Shown here: positions 16,960 to 24,126 of the stretch, piece after piece | Numbering within the stretch: position 1 is the stretch's first letter | Layout of the letters: every line of letters starts with the position of its first letter | The notes under the pieces: model-generated | Database searches by the model: none | Told to the model about the DNA's origin: nothing | Seen by the model: the letters and a program-made list of their open reading frames with translations, nothing else | Position numbers and translations under genes: made by a program | NCBI GenBank assembly: GCA_937915745.1 | Contig: CALGGJ010000049.1 | Coordinates: 1-28,511 of the forward strand | Origin: an uncultured Prevotellaceae bacterium | Lineage (GTDB): Bacteria; Bacteroidota; Bacteroidia; Bacteroidales; Bacteroidaceae | DNA: 28,511 bases | Direction: 5' to 3'

Positions 16960-18189
16960 TCACTCCACGTAGAGCACCAGTCCCTTGAGATATTCACCCT
17001 CCGGATGGTAGATGTTTATAGGATGGTCGGCAGGTTGATGCAGCTGGTGCAGGATGCGTACACGCCGACGCGCAGCAGCTGCTGCGGTGAAGACAGCTGC
17101 ACGGAACTGATCTTTGGTCACGACCTGCGAGCAGCTGAATGTGAAGAGGATGCCGCCCGAAGGCAGTTTCTCGAATGCCTTCTGGTTAAGACGTGTGTAG
17201 CCCTTGAGTGCGTTGTGGAGCGCATTCTTATGTTTGGCGAAAGCCGGAGGGTCGAGGATGATGAGATCGTAAGGACATTTACCATTTTCGGGTTCTCCAT
17301 TCTCCTTTTGGCCGTCGGAACGTGCCGGGATGCTGTCGAGAAATCTGAAGGCATCGTCCTGATATGCGGTGTGACGCGGGTCATCAGGAAAGTTGAGACG
17401 GACGTTGGCATTGGTGAGGTCGATGGCTTTCTGCGACGAATCGACCGAATGCACAAGCTGCGCACCACCACGCATGGCATAGAACGAGAATCCGCCTGTG
17501 TAGCAAAACATATTAAGCACACGGTGACCATGGCTGTACTGTTCGAGCAACTGACGGTTGGCACGCTGATCGACAAAGAATCCGGTTTTCTGTCCTTTGA
17601 GCCAATCTACATGAAACTTGAGTCCGTTTTCAACAGCAATATCTTCGGTGCTGCCACCGAGCAGGAACCCGTTCTCCTGTCCGAGTTCGGCCTTAAACGG
17701 CAGTGTTGTCTCCGACTTATAGAAGATGTTGTCGATGGCATCGGCCATTACGGTCTTCAGAGCCTCGGCTATGACATGGCGATCGCGATGTATGCCGACG
17801 GAGTGCGCCTGCATCACTGCTGTGTGCCCATAGATATCGATTACGAGGCCCGAGAGGTTATCGCCCTCGCCATGCACAAGCCGGTAAGTGTTGTTCAAGG
17901 GGTCGGATGCCACTCCGATACAGCGACGCACATCAAGTGCCGACTTTATATATCGTTCGTAGAATGCCTGGTCGATGGTCTCGTGGGCGAACGAAAGCAC
18001 GCGCACCATGATGCTGCCTATCTGGAAATGGCCGGTGGCAATATACTCGCCATCCGATGTCTCCACTTCCACCACCTCACCCTCTTCAGGTTCGGACGGG
18101 ACAAAACGGTTTATCGCTCCTGAAAATACCCAAGGATGGAAACGGTGGAGCGAATCTTCCTTTCCTCGTTTCAGTATTATTGTCTTCAT
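16960..18189 (-). CDS. rlmI: Class I SAM-dependent rRNA methyltransferase, RlmI-like
   Basis: This 409-residue enzyme is read as the RlmI/RlmL-C type 23S rRNA cytosine-5 methyltransferase. An N-terminal PUA RNA-binding domain (LKRGKEDSLHRFHPWVFSGAI) precedes the Rossmann methyltransferase, which has the SAM motif NMFCYTGGFSFYA and catalytic LDPPAF. A hydrophilic insertion (DGQKENGEPENGK) sits just before the DPPAF strand and is encoded by an imperfect duplication at about 17281-17320. The start MKTIILKRG at 18189 is chosen over an in-frame ATG at 18204, because PUA homologues begin there. The gene is last in the minus-strand set DUF5063, exonuclease, rlmI, 68 bp after the exonuclease. Confidence 0.93.
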   Translation of the reverse strand: MKTIILKRGKEDSLHRFHPWVFSGAINRFVPSEPEEGEVVEVETSDGEYIATGHFQIGSIMVRVLSFAHETIDQAFYERYIKSALDVRRCIGVASDPLNNTYRLVHGEGDNLSGLVIDIYGHTAVMQAHSVGIHRDRHVIAEALKTVMADAIDNIFYKSETTLPFKAELGQENGFLLGGSTEDIAVENGLKFHVDWLKGQKTGFFVDQRANRQLLEQYSHGHRVLNMFCYTGGFSFYAMRGGAQLVHSVDSSQKAIDLTNANVRLNFPDDPRHTAYQDDAFRFLDSIPARSDGQKENGEPENGKCPYDLIILDPPAFAKHKNALHNALKGYTRLNQKAFEKLPSGGILFTFSCSQVVTKDQFRAAVFTAAAAARRRVRILHQLHQPADHPINIYHPEGEYLKGLVLYVE

Positions 18190-18239
18190 AATATCATTTA
18201 CCAAGTTGTGAGTTTTTGAGGCTTTGAGTTTATGCGAGA

Positions 18240-18266
18240 ACTTAAAAACCTAAGAACTTAAAAACT
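18240..18266. repeat. AT-rich 27-bp dispersed repeat, copy 1
   Basis: A 27-bp sequence starting ACTTAAAAACC matches 19512-19538 at 23 of 27 positions. GAACTTAAAAAC occurs twice within it, 16 bp apart. It overlaps the last codons of the exonuclease gene. No function is apparent. Confidence 0.5.
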
Positions 18267-18896
18267 AATTCTCGTGGCTTGCTCTGGAGCGCACAAGTAT
18301 TCACCTGTCTGTTTCAGCCGCACGATCTCGTTGTGAATCTTGATACATGCCCACGCATCGGTTGCGGCATAACGTTTCTGCGCCTCAGTCAGGATGTCGG
18401 CCTCCCAGTTGGTGAGCTGCTGCCGCTTGCTGATCTTGAGTCCGAAGAGGTTGGCATATATCTTTTGCAGGCTTGCATCGGCAATCCCTATGTCGCCCAC
18501 CTCGTTTTGAATGTCAATGAACGTACCTTGCTGGAATGTATGGCGTCGCTTGAGCATTGTCATGTCGTCGTGCAGCGAGAGACCTACCTTCAGTATTGTC
18601 GTGTCTTCGAGCAGGTCGATGACACATTGCGGCATCCCCATGCGGTTGAGGCGGAAGAGGAAGCATGTATCGGGGGTTGACACTTGCAGCAGAGCCACCT
18701 TATGACTCTCGCCATGATGGAACGAAGGTCGTGTCTCGGTGTCGAATCCCAGGCAGGGGCTGCTCCTGAGCAAATATGCCACAGCCCGCTTTGCCTCGGT
18801 CTCTGTTGTTATGACGAATATGCGGCCCTCGAACTGTACGGTAGGCAAGCCCGTGAGTCTGACTTTGTCGAATTTTGTGTATATGGTTTTAATCAT
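18258..18896 (-). CDS. 3'-5' exonuclease, DEDDy (RNase D-like)
   Basis: This 212-residue cytoplasmic exonuclease has the DnaQ-like fold. The DEDDy catalytic set is visible: Asp52 and Glu54 in GFDTETRP, Asp111 or Asp112 in GLSLHDDM, and Tyr177 with Asp181 in YAATD. It is the short, single-domain type without HRDC domains. Related proteins trim structured RNA or DNA 3' ends; the true substrate here is unknown. It starts 7 bp after the DUF5063 stop, so the pair is an operon, and rlmI follows, suggesting a link to RNA metabolism. Confidence 0.92.
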   Translation of the reverse strand: MIKTIYTKFDKVRLTGLPTVQFEGRIFVITTETEAKRAVAYLLRSSPCLGFDTETRPSFHHGESHKVALLQVSTPDTCFLFRLNRMGMPQCVIDLLEDTTILKVGLSLHDDMTMLKRRHTFQQGTFIDIQNEVGDIGIADASLQKIYANLFGLKISKRQQLTNWEADILTEAQKRYAATDAWACIKIHNEIVRLKQTGEYLCAPEQATRISF

Positions 18897-18903
18897 CTGG
18901 TTT

Positions 18904-19431
18904 TTAGTCTTCGGTATCGAAAAGCGAGTATTTCACCTCGTGTATTGCACGCAGCACATTGGCAAGTTTTTGTCCCCAGTCGGTTTGGAAGTTGCGTTTG
19001 CACTGCTCGAGTGCGGCCAGCATCTCGGTTTCCGCCCCCATCTTATATATATAGGCAAAGTTTTTGAGGTCTTGATATATGTCGGCCATATTTTCGCTTA
19101 TAGTCATCAGTATCGGTTCGTCGCTATACTTCATGTCATCGACAAAAACGTCGAGGTAGTCGTCGCGGTCGGCCATGATGTATGCTATGTTCGAGCGTAT
19201 GATGTCGTAGTTCTCCTCGGTAACGTAGTCGGCCGGTATCTCATCGCTGAAACTTTCGTAAAGAGGCAGCAAAGTCCCTTTGAGGTATAGCAGCGGCAGG
19301 AGTTTGCTCACCGTATCGACGAATTCCTCGCGCACACAGCCTTCGGCTTGTTCGAGATAGCGGCAATACTCCACTGCCACGGTCACGAATTCGAGCACGT
19401 CTTTCTGATATATTGGGTTGCTGGTTTGCAT
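18904..19431 (-). CDS. DUF5063 family protein
   Basis: This 175-residue, mostly helical, acidic protein matches what I recall of DUF5063, a Bacteroidetes family commonly found beside the DEDDy exonuclease and the RlmI-type methyltransferase. It starts MQTSNPIYQKDVLEFVTVA and has no signal peptide or recognisable catalytic motif. No function is assigned. A minus-strand TATCTTTT at 19457-19450 is a possible -7 box, 18 bp before the ATG; otherwise it would be read through from recF-DUF721 across a 126-bp AT-rich gap. Confidence 0.8.
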   Translation of the reverse strand: MQTSNPIYQKDVLEFVTVAVEYCRYLEQAEGCVREEFVDTVSKLLPLLYLKGTLLPLYESFSDEIPADYVTEENYDIIRSNIAYIMADRDDYLDVFVDDMKYSDEPILMTISENMADIYQDLKNFAYIYKMGAETEMLAALEQCKRNFQTDWGQKLANVLRAIHEVKYSLFDTED

Positions 19432-19511
19432 CTTTGCTCTTAATATCTTAAAAGATAATATGATAATATATAATAGTTAATAATGGGCGGCATTTCACCC
19501 GGAACTTACTT

Positions 19512-19538
19512 ACTCAAAAACATAAGAATTCAAAAACT
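19512..19538. repeat. AT-rich 27-bp dispersed repeat, copy 2
   Basis: ACTCAAAAACATAAG and the following bases match copy 1 at 18240-18266 (23 of 27). TCAAAAACTCACAA (19530-19543) also recurs inverted at 18206-18219. The copies flank the DUF5063-exonuclease pair. Confidence 0.5.
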
Positions 19539-19557
19539 CACAAACCGTCGTCAATTC

Positions 19558-19848
19558 TCAGAAGAATACGATGTCGGCTATCACTTGTGCTCCTATGTGC
19601 TGGTTGAGTTGGCTTACGAGGCTGGCACGTCCCATCATAAGGTCGTTTTTGAGCGGTGCCGACTTTATGCGCACATATAGTGTTTGGTTTTTGATGAACA
19701 CATCGCCGGTGTATCGGGCTATTGTAGGACCCACCACGTCGGGCCACGCACTGATGAGGCGGCGCTGGTTGAGTGGTGTCTCAAGTCCTTCCTCGCGCAG
19801 GAACTCGCCAAGGAGTGTAGTGAGCGCTTCTGCTTGACTGCGTCTCAT
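19558..19848 (-). CDS. DUF721 family protein
   Basis: This 96-residue cytoplasmic protein of the DUF721 (DciA-like) family has the typical ISAWPDVVGPTIARYT near residues 27-42 and YVRIKSAPLKNDLMMGRASLVSQLN later. Family members are often encoded next to recF or dnaA; the actinobacterial and proteobacterial relatives load the replicative helicase, so a role in replication is plausible. Its ATG overlaps the recF stop by 4 bp (ATGA), giving translational coupling. Confidence 0.88.
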   Translation of the reverse strand: MRRSQAEALTTLLGEFLREEGLETPLNQRRLISAWPDVVGPTIARYTGDVFIKNQTLYVRIKSAPLKNDLMMGRASLVSQLNQHIGAQVIADIVFF

Positions 19849-20939
19849 GTGGTCACCTCGCCTCCTTTCACGTGGAATATACGATAGTCTCCATGCGAGC
19901 GGTCGAGTATTCGGTCGAGGTTCTCGCGGTTGGTATCGGTAATGAATATCTGGCCGAACTGCTCGTCGGATGCAAGATTGATTATCTGTTCGACACGGTT
20001 GGCATCGAGTTTGTCGAATATGTCGTCGAGCAGGAGTAGCGGTATGGTCTTACTTCCTGTGCGTTTCAGGAAGTTGAACTGTGCCAACTTGAGGCTTATG
20101 AGGAATGTCTTGTTTTGTCCTTGCGAGCCTTCGCGTTTCAACGAGTGTCCATCCAGGGCCATCTCAAGATCATCTTTATGGATACCATGGAGCGAGTAGC
20201 CTATGGCCCTGTCTTTGCTGCGGTCTCGTTGTATGACCTCAAGCAGTGGCCCGCGCTGGCAGTGGCTCTTGTAGGCCAGTCCCACCTGCTCGTGACATGC
20301 TGCAATGCGTGTGTAGTACTGTTGGAATACTGGTATGAACTCTGTGATGAACTCATTGCGTATGGCATAGATGTCTTCGCCTGTGGCTGCCATCACTTCT
20401 TCGTATGCAGCCATCATCTCGATGTCGGGTTCTTCGTCGGCACGCAGCATCGCATTGCGTTGCATGAGCGCAGCGTTGTGTCGCGCCAGCAGACTGAGAT
20501 ATCGGGGATTGTACTGCGAGATGACGATATCCATGAAGCGTCGGCGTTCGTCGCTGCCTCCCATTATGAGTTCCTGGTCGTTGGGCGAAACGAGGATGAG
20601 TGGCAGCAGTCCGATGTGTTCCGACAGACGCTTGTACGCCTTCTTGTTGCGCTTCAGTTGTTTCTTCTGGTGCAGTTTCATTCCACACGATATGTCCTCG
20701 GCAGTGCCTTCTATGTCATACAATCCCTTCAACATGAAATAGTCTTCGCCATGGCGTATGTTGAGCGAATCGATGGCACAAGTGGCACTGCGTGTGAACG
20801 ACAGGAAATAGATGGCATCGAGTATGTTGGTCTTACCCTCGCCGTTGCGTCCCACAAAACAGTTGATGCCGGCCGAGAAGTCGAGTTCGGCCTCGCGTAT
20901 GTTTTTGTAGTTGAGTATCGTGATGTGTCGCAGAATCAT
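19845..20939 (-). CDS. recF: DNA replication and repair protein RecF
   Basis: RecF is an SMC-like ATPase that helps load RecA on gapped DNA at stalled forks. The 364-residue protein shows Walker A GRNGEGKT at 30-37, an ABC-type signature region (LKREGSQGQNKTFLISLKLAQ) and Walker B LLLLDDIFDKLD. The N-terminus MILRHITILNYKNI is the usual RecF start, which fixes the ATG at 20939. The -7 box of its promoter ends only 4 bp upstream, so the transcript may have no leader. DUF721 overlaps its 3' end. Confidence 0.96.
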   Translation of the reverse strand: MILRHITILNYKNIREAELDFSAGINCFVGRNGEGKTNILDAIYFLSFTRSATCAIDSLNIRHGEDYFMLKGLYDIEGTAEDISCGMKLHQKKQLKRNKKAYKRLSEHIGLLPLILVSPNDQELIMGGSDERRRFMDIVISQYNPRYLSLLARHNAALMQRNAMLRADEEPDIEMMAAYEEVMAATGEDIYAIRNEFITEFIPVFQQYYTRIAACHEQVGLAYKSHCQRGPLLEVIQRDRSKDRAIGYSLHGIHKDDLEMALDGHSLKREGSQGQNKTFLISLKLAQFNFLKRTGSKTIPLLLLDDIFDKLDANRVEQIINLASDEQFGQIFITDTNRENLDRILDRSHGDYRIFHVKGGEVTT

Positions 20940-20943
20940 GATG

Positions 20944-20975
20944 CAAAGTTACAAAAAGGGAGTGAGAAGTGGAAA
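20944..20975 (-). promoter_or_regulatory. recF promoter placed at the start codon
   Basis: The minus-strand TAACTTTG (20951-20944) is an exact -7 match, with TTTC (20975-20972) as a near -33 after 20 bp. The predicted start falls at or next to the A of the recF ATG (20939). Confidence 0.7.
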
Positions 20976-21058
20976 GTGAAACGTGAAAAATGCGGTGTCG
21001 CAACATAAATATGCATGTGTTTATGTTTATTTTTCACTTTTCAAGTTCCACTTCTCAC
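20962..21058. repeat. 29-bp inverted repeat between recF and tRNA-Gly
   Basis: The left arm at 20962-20990 begins GTGAGAAGTGGAA and the right arm is at 21030-21058. They are complementary at 26 of 29 positions, with a 39-bp AT-rich centre. The arms overlap the -33 regions of both divergent promoters. Origin as a miniature element or as a shared regulatory site is unresolved. Confidence 0.85.
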
Positions 21059-21068
21059 ATATTTTGTA

Positions 21069-21076
21069 TATCTTTG
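21069..21076 (+). promoter_or_regulatory. -7 box of tRNA-Gly
   Basis: TATCTTTG is an exact -7 match ending 12 bp before the tRNA. The -33 position falls in the right arm of the inverted repeat and lacks TTTG. Confidence 0.7.
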
Positions 21077-21087
21077 CAGCGCAAAAG

Positions 21088-21160
21088 GCGGTAGTAGCTC
21101 AGTTGGCAGAGCGTTGGCTTCCCAAGCCGAAGGTCGCGGGTTCGAGCCCCGTTTACCGCT
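21088..21160 (+). tRNA. tRNA-Gly (anticodon CCC)
   Basis: This is a 73-nt cloverleaf. Acceptor GCGGTAG pairs with TTACCGC (one G-T), D-arm GCTC/GAGC, anticodon stem TTGGC/GCCGA with loop TTCCCAA (anticodon CCC, reading GGG), T-arm GCGGG/CCCGT with TTCGAGC, discriminator T. CCA is not encoded. Confidence 0.97.
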
Positions 21161-21172
21161 CAGGGTCAGTTC

Positions 21173-21214
21173 GAGGAGAACTCCGAGACCAAAGAGGACT
21201 CCGAGTTCTCCCTC
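21173..21214 (+). terminator. Hairpin downstream of tRNA-Gly, possible terminator
   Basis: GAGGAGAACTC (21173-21183) pairs with GAGTTCTCCCTC (21203-21214) with one bulge around a 19-nt loop. Only a short T-run (TGTTTT) follows, so termination is uncertain. Confidence 0.4.
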
Positions 21215-21290
21215 TGTTTTCAGTTACAGCTTTCCCCCCCGACTGCTAATCATATTTACCTTTATATTCAATCAGACCTAAGAAATCATC

Positions 21291-22649
21291 ATGTTACTTA
21301 CCACAATCATAATCGTTGCAATCGTACTCTTCGGCTGTGTTATGATGAGTTCGGTGCAGATAAGCAACATCAACCGTGCCGCCGTAGCCATGTTCTGCGG
21401 TGTGAGCGCATGGGTGGTATATATGCTGCATGGTAGCGACTTCCTCTCGCTCATGGGTTATCCCGACTACAACCTCATTGGCCAGGAGAAAGACTTCATT
21501 GCCCAGCATGTGATAGTGAAGTACATCAACGAAGCATGCCAGGTGATTCTGTTCCTGATTGCGACCAACACGATAGTCGAAATCATGAGCAACAACGGTG
21601 TGTTCGACTCGCTACTGCGATGGCTCCGCACACGCAACAGCCGCAACTTCCTCTGGAGTCTGTCGATACTCACATTTGCCATGTCTGCAAATGTCGATAA
21701 CCTCACCACTGTGGTACTTATGATGACTATTATGGGACAGGTGGTTGCATCCCATCGCCAGAGGGTGATATATGCCTGTGTGATACTGATTTCGGCCATT
21801 TTGGGAGGTTCGTTCACTGTCATTGGCGACATGACATCGCTCATGCTGTGGGTACACGGAGTGGTCACTCCATCTGCCTATGCCGGCGGACTCATACTGC
21901 CTGTACTCACCAGCCTTGTTGTCTTCAACCTGCTCATATCCCGCATGCTGGTAGGCAATGTCGAGGTATCATCCATCCTGGGACGATACGACGGTGATGA
22001 CTCTTGGCTGCGTCCGTGGCAAAAGGTAGTGCTGCTGGTACTAGGCATTGCCGGCCTGTGGTCTATACCTACATTCCACACCGTCACCAAGCTGCCTCCG
22101 TTCCTCGGTGCACTGTGTGTACTGGCACTTATCTGGCTCGTCGAGAGCCTCTACAATTTCAAGCGTAGCGGCAACATGCTGTTCATACAACACAAATACC
22201 TGCGCAATACCGAGTTCATTGGTATGCGCCTCATACTCTATTTCCTTGGTGTGTCGCTGGCTGTGGGCGCAGTAGTAGAATGTGGTGCACTGAGTTATGT
22301 AGGCGAACAGCTAACAACACATATTCACAACGTATATGCCTACGGAGCCATCATCGGAGCCATATCGAGCGTCATCGACAACATACCGTTCGTCATGGTA
22401 GGACTCAACCTCTTCGAGCAGGACACTGTTAATGCCGGTACCGACTTCGTACAAAACGGCACCTACTGGCAACTGCTCTCCTACTGTTCGGCCATGGGTG
22501 GCTCGCTGCTATTCGTAGGCACCATGTCGGGTCATGCGGTGGCCGAGGTTGAGCGCATCAGTCTTGCATGGTACATGCATCATATCATGCCACGAGTGTT
22601 GCTGGCATGGGCAGCGGGCATGGCAGTGTTTTACATAACCCACCTCTGA
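21291..22649 (+). CDS. nhaD: Sodium/proton antiporter, NhaD type
   Basis: This 452-residue inner-membrane protein has about 12 hydrophobic segments and belongs to the ion-transporter superfamily (NhaD/ArsB-like). The buried charged motifs are typical: SANVDNLTTVVLMMTIMG near residues 132-149 and a second inverted-repeat copy SSVIDNIPFVMVGLNLF in the C-terminal half. These Asp-Asn pairs form the ion-binding core. By family it would exchange Na+ (or Li+) for H+ for salt and pH homeostasis; specificity is inferred. The lipid kinase starts 4 bp after its stop, so the two form an operon. Confidence 0.88.
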   Translation: MLLTTIIIVAIVLFGCVMMSSVQISNINRAAVAMFCGVSAWVVYMLHGSDFLSLMGYPDYNLIGQEKDFIAQHVIVKYINEACQVILFLIATNTIVEIMSNNGVFDSLLRWLRTRNSRNFLWSLSILTFAMSANVDNLTTVVLMMTIMGQVVASHRQRVIYACVILISAILGGSFTVIGDMTSLMLWVHGVVTPSAYAGGLILPVLTSLVVFNLLISRMLVGNVEVSSILGRYDGDDSWLRPWQKVVLLVLGIAGLWSIPTFHTVTKLPPFLGALCVLALIWLVESLYNFKRSGNMLFIQHKYLRNTEFIGMRLILYFLGVSLAVGAVVECGALSYVGEQLTTHIHNVYAYGAIIGAISSVIDNIPFVMVGLNLFEQDTVNAGTDFVQNGTYWQLLSYCSAMGGSLLFVGTMSGHAVAEVERISLAWYMHHIMPRVLLAWAAGMAVFYITHL

Positions 22650-22653
22650 GCCT

Positions 22654-23577
22654 ATGGAACGAAACAGATGGGGAGTGATATATAGCTCGCGTGTGGGGTC
22701 GGCCAATTCACACAAACGATGGCTGGCCATGCAGCAATACATGGAAAAACGCGGAGTGAGATACGACTTCGTGCAGTCAGAAGGTTCCGGTTCGGTAGAA
22801 AGGCTCACACGGATGCTCTGCGACAACGCCTACCACACGATAGTGGTAGTAGGCAACGACTATGCGCTCAACGAATCACTCAACGCCATTTTCCGTACAG
22901 AAGACCTGCCCGACGACTTTGCATTCGGACTCATACCCAACGGCATAGGCAACGACTTCGCACGGTTCTGGGGAGTTACCGTAGATGACTACCGACGCAC
23001 CATCGACCGTATTATCGAACGTCGCACCCGACTCATCGACGTGGCATATTGTGTATATACCGACCAAGACAATGTGCCACATAAGAACTACTTCATCAAT
23101 TGTGTCAACATCGGACTCGGAGCACGGCTCATCGACGTGACTGACAAGGCAACGCGCCTCATCGGGTCGAAGCGCCTGTCAATACTCTCGGCAGCTATTG
23201 CCAATGTGTTTGAGCGTAAATCATTCAACATACACTTCAAGGCCGACACCGAAGAGATGCACTCAGAAGTGATGTCGATATGTATCGGCAACTGTCACGG
23301 ATATGGTCAGACGCCCAACAGCGTACCCTACAACGGCATGCTCGACGTGTCGGTCATCACACGTCCGCAGTGGTGGCAGCTGTTCGAAGGCTTTTACCTA
23401 TTGGGTAAAGGCAAATTCCTGAACTACAAGAACGTACACCCTTACCGTGTGCGCAAAGTAGAAATCTACGATGAAGGGCGTGCCCATGTGTCGCTCGACG
23501 GCAAGATACTCGACGAGCGCAACCTCACGCCTATGCGCATCGAAATCCTGCCCGAAGCCCTCAACTACATAGTGTGA
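22654..23577 (+). CDS. Diacylglycerol kinase-family lipid kinase, altered ATP loop
   Basis: This 307-residue protein of the DAGK/NAD-kinase fold is expected at the membrane face phosphorylating a lipid. The second family motif is well kept as PNGIGNDFAR at residues 95-104 (family GTGNDFAR), and the C-terminal beta-sandwich ends with HVSLDGKIL. The first motif, normally GGDGTxNE, reads GNDYALNE at 67-74. The Asp and Asn-Glu are retained, but the second and third Gly and the Thr are replaced. ATP binding could be weakened or the phosphate donor changed; it may also be a lineage feature. It follows nhaD by 4 bp and ends 74 bp from a convergent lipoprotein gene. Confidence 0.82.
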   Translation: MERNRWGVIYSSRVGSANSHKRWLAMQQYMEKRGVRYDFVQSEGSGSVERLTRMLCDNAYHTIVVVGNDYALNESLNAIFRTEDLPDDFAFGLIPNGIGNDFARFWGVTVDDYRRTIDRIIERRTRLIDVAYCVYTDQDNVPHKNYFINCVNIGLGARLIDVTDKATRLIGSKRLSILSAAIANVFERKSFNIHFKADTEEMHSEVMSICIGNCHGYGQTPNSVPYNGMLDVSVITRPQWWQLFEGFYLLGKGKFLNYKNVHPYRVRKVEIYDEGRAHVSLDGKILDERNLTPMRIEILPEALNYIV

Positions 23578-23651
23578 CACTGAAGCCCTTGAGGCCCCAT
23601 CCCACTAATGGTTTTTACCCCAAATTGATCCGAGGTTGTTCTTGCAGATAT

Positions 23652-24062
23652 TCACCAGCCTGCCAGAACGCACATTTCCCATTCGCCATCAACTTTCCTG
23701 AGTTGCGTGATGCATGTTTCGCGTGTGCCGCTCGCAAAACGCAGTGCATAGCTCACTGTGGCGGTTGAGTCGTCGTCGAGCCTTGATTGCAGGGGTTCAA
23801 CTACTTGCAGGCCGCCTTTACGCCTCACCTCGTCAACATATCGGTCCAACATCATGCGCAGCAAGCTGTCTTGTCTCGACGAGAGTTTCGTCCTGAAGTC
23901 GCTGTGAGATATGTAGCAATCTATATCTCCGGCATAAAATGCGGTGAGTGTCTCTACCACCACGTCTTGTGCACGCTCTTCTTCTGTCTTGCTGCTGCAC
24001 GACACAAACAGCAGGGCGGTGCACAACAGTGTAAGAACGAATGTTGTCGGGTCTTTGCGCAT
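23652..24062 (-). CDS. Small lipoprotein, NTF2-like (DUF4878-like)
   Basis: This 136-residue predicted lipoprotein has signal peptide MRKDPTTFVLTLLCTALLFVSC with the lipobox Cys at residue 22, then SSKTEEERAQDVV. The remaining 110 residues have the length and pattern of a small cone-like NTF2 domain: an initial helix (ETLTAFYAGDIDCY), a middle helix and C-terminal strands (TVSYALRF, ITQLRKVDGEWEM). This resembles DUF4878/DUF3828 proteins. The assignment is tentative and the function unknown. It lies 43 bp downstream of der, so it may share its transcript; the gap is filled by a 26-bp duplication. Confidence 0.75.
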   Translation of the reverse strand: MRKDPTTFVLTLLCTALLFVSCSSKTEEERAQDVVVETLTAFYAGDIDCYISHSDFRTKLSSRQDSLLRMMLDRYVDEVRRKGGLQVVEPLQSRLDDDSTATVSYALRFASGTRETCITQLRKVDGEWEMCVLAGW

Positions 24063-24074
24063 GTAATTTTCTGT

Positions 24075-24126
24075 AGGAGTTATTTTTACCTTATGAATAT
24101 AGGAGTTATTTTTGCCTTATAAATAT
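24075..24126. repeat. 26-bp tandem duplication covering the end of der
   Basis: Two 26-bp units, 24075-24100 and 24101-24126, start AGGAGTTATTTTT and differ at two positions. The right unit contains the last codons and stop of der on the minus strand; the left unit is a spare copy between der and the lipoprotein. Confidence 0.85.

Larger units (their letters stand above)
20940..21290. other. Divergent intergenic region recF / tRNA-Gly
   Basis: This 351-bp region contains the recF promoter, a 29-bp inverted repeat, the tRNA-Gly promoter and gene, and a hairpin downstream of it. 21216-21290 is the antiporter leader. TACCTTTA at 21257-21264 is a weak -7 candidate for that gene; nothing else stands out. 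Confidence 0.6.

Noticed and set aside
17005..18123. 372-codon plus-strand reading frame
   Set aside because: Antisense shadow of rlmI, which has clear PUA and methyltransferase motifs.
20115..21008. 297-codon plus-strand reading frame
   Set aside because: Antisense to recF and running across its promoter; no recognisable domain.
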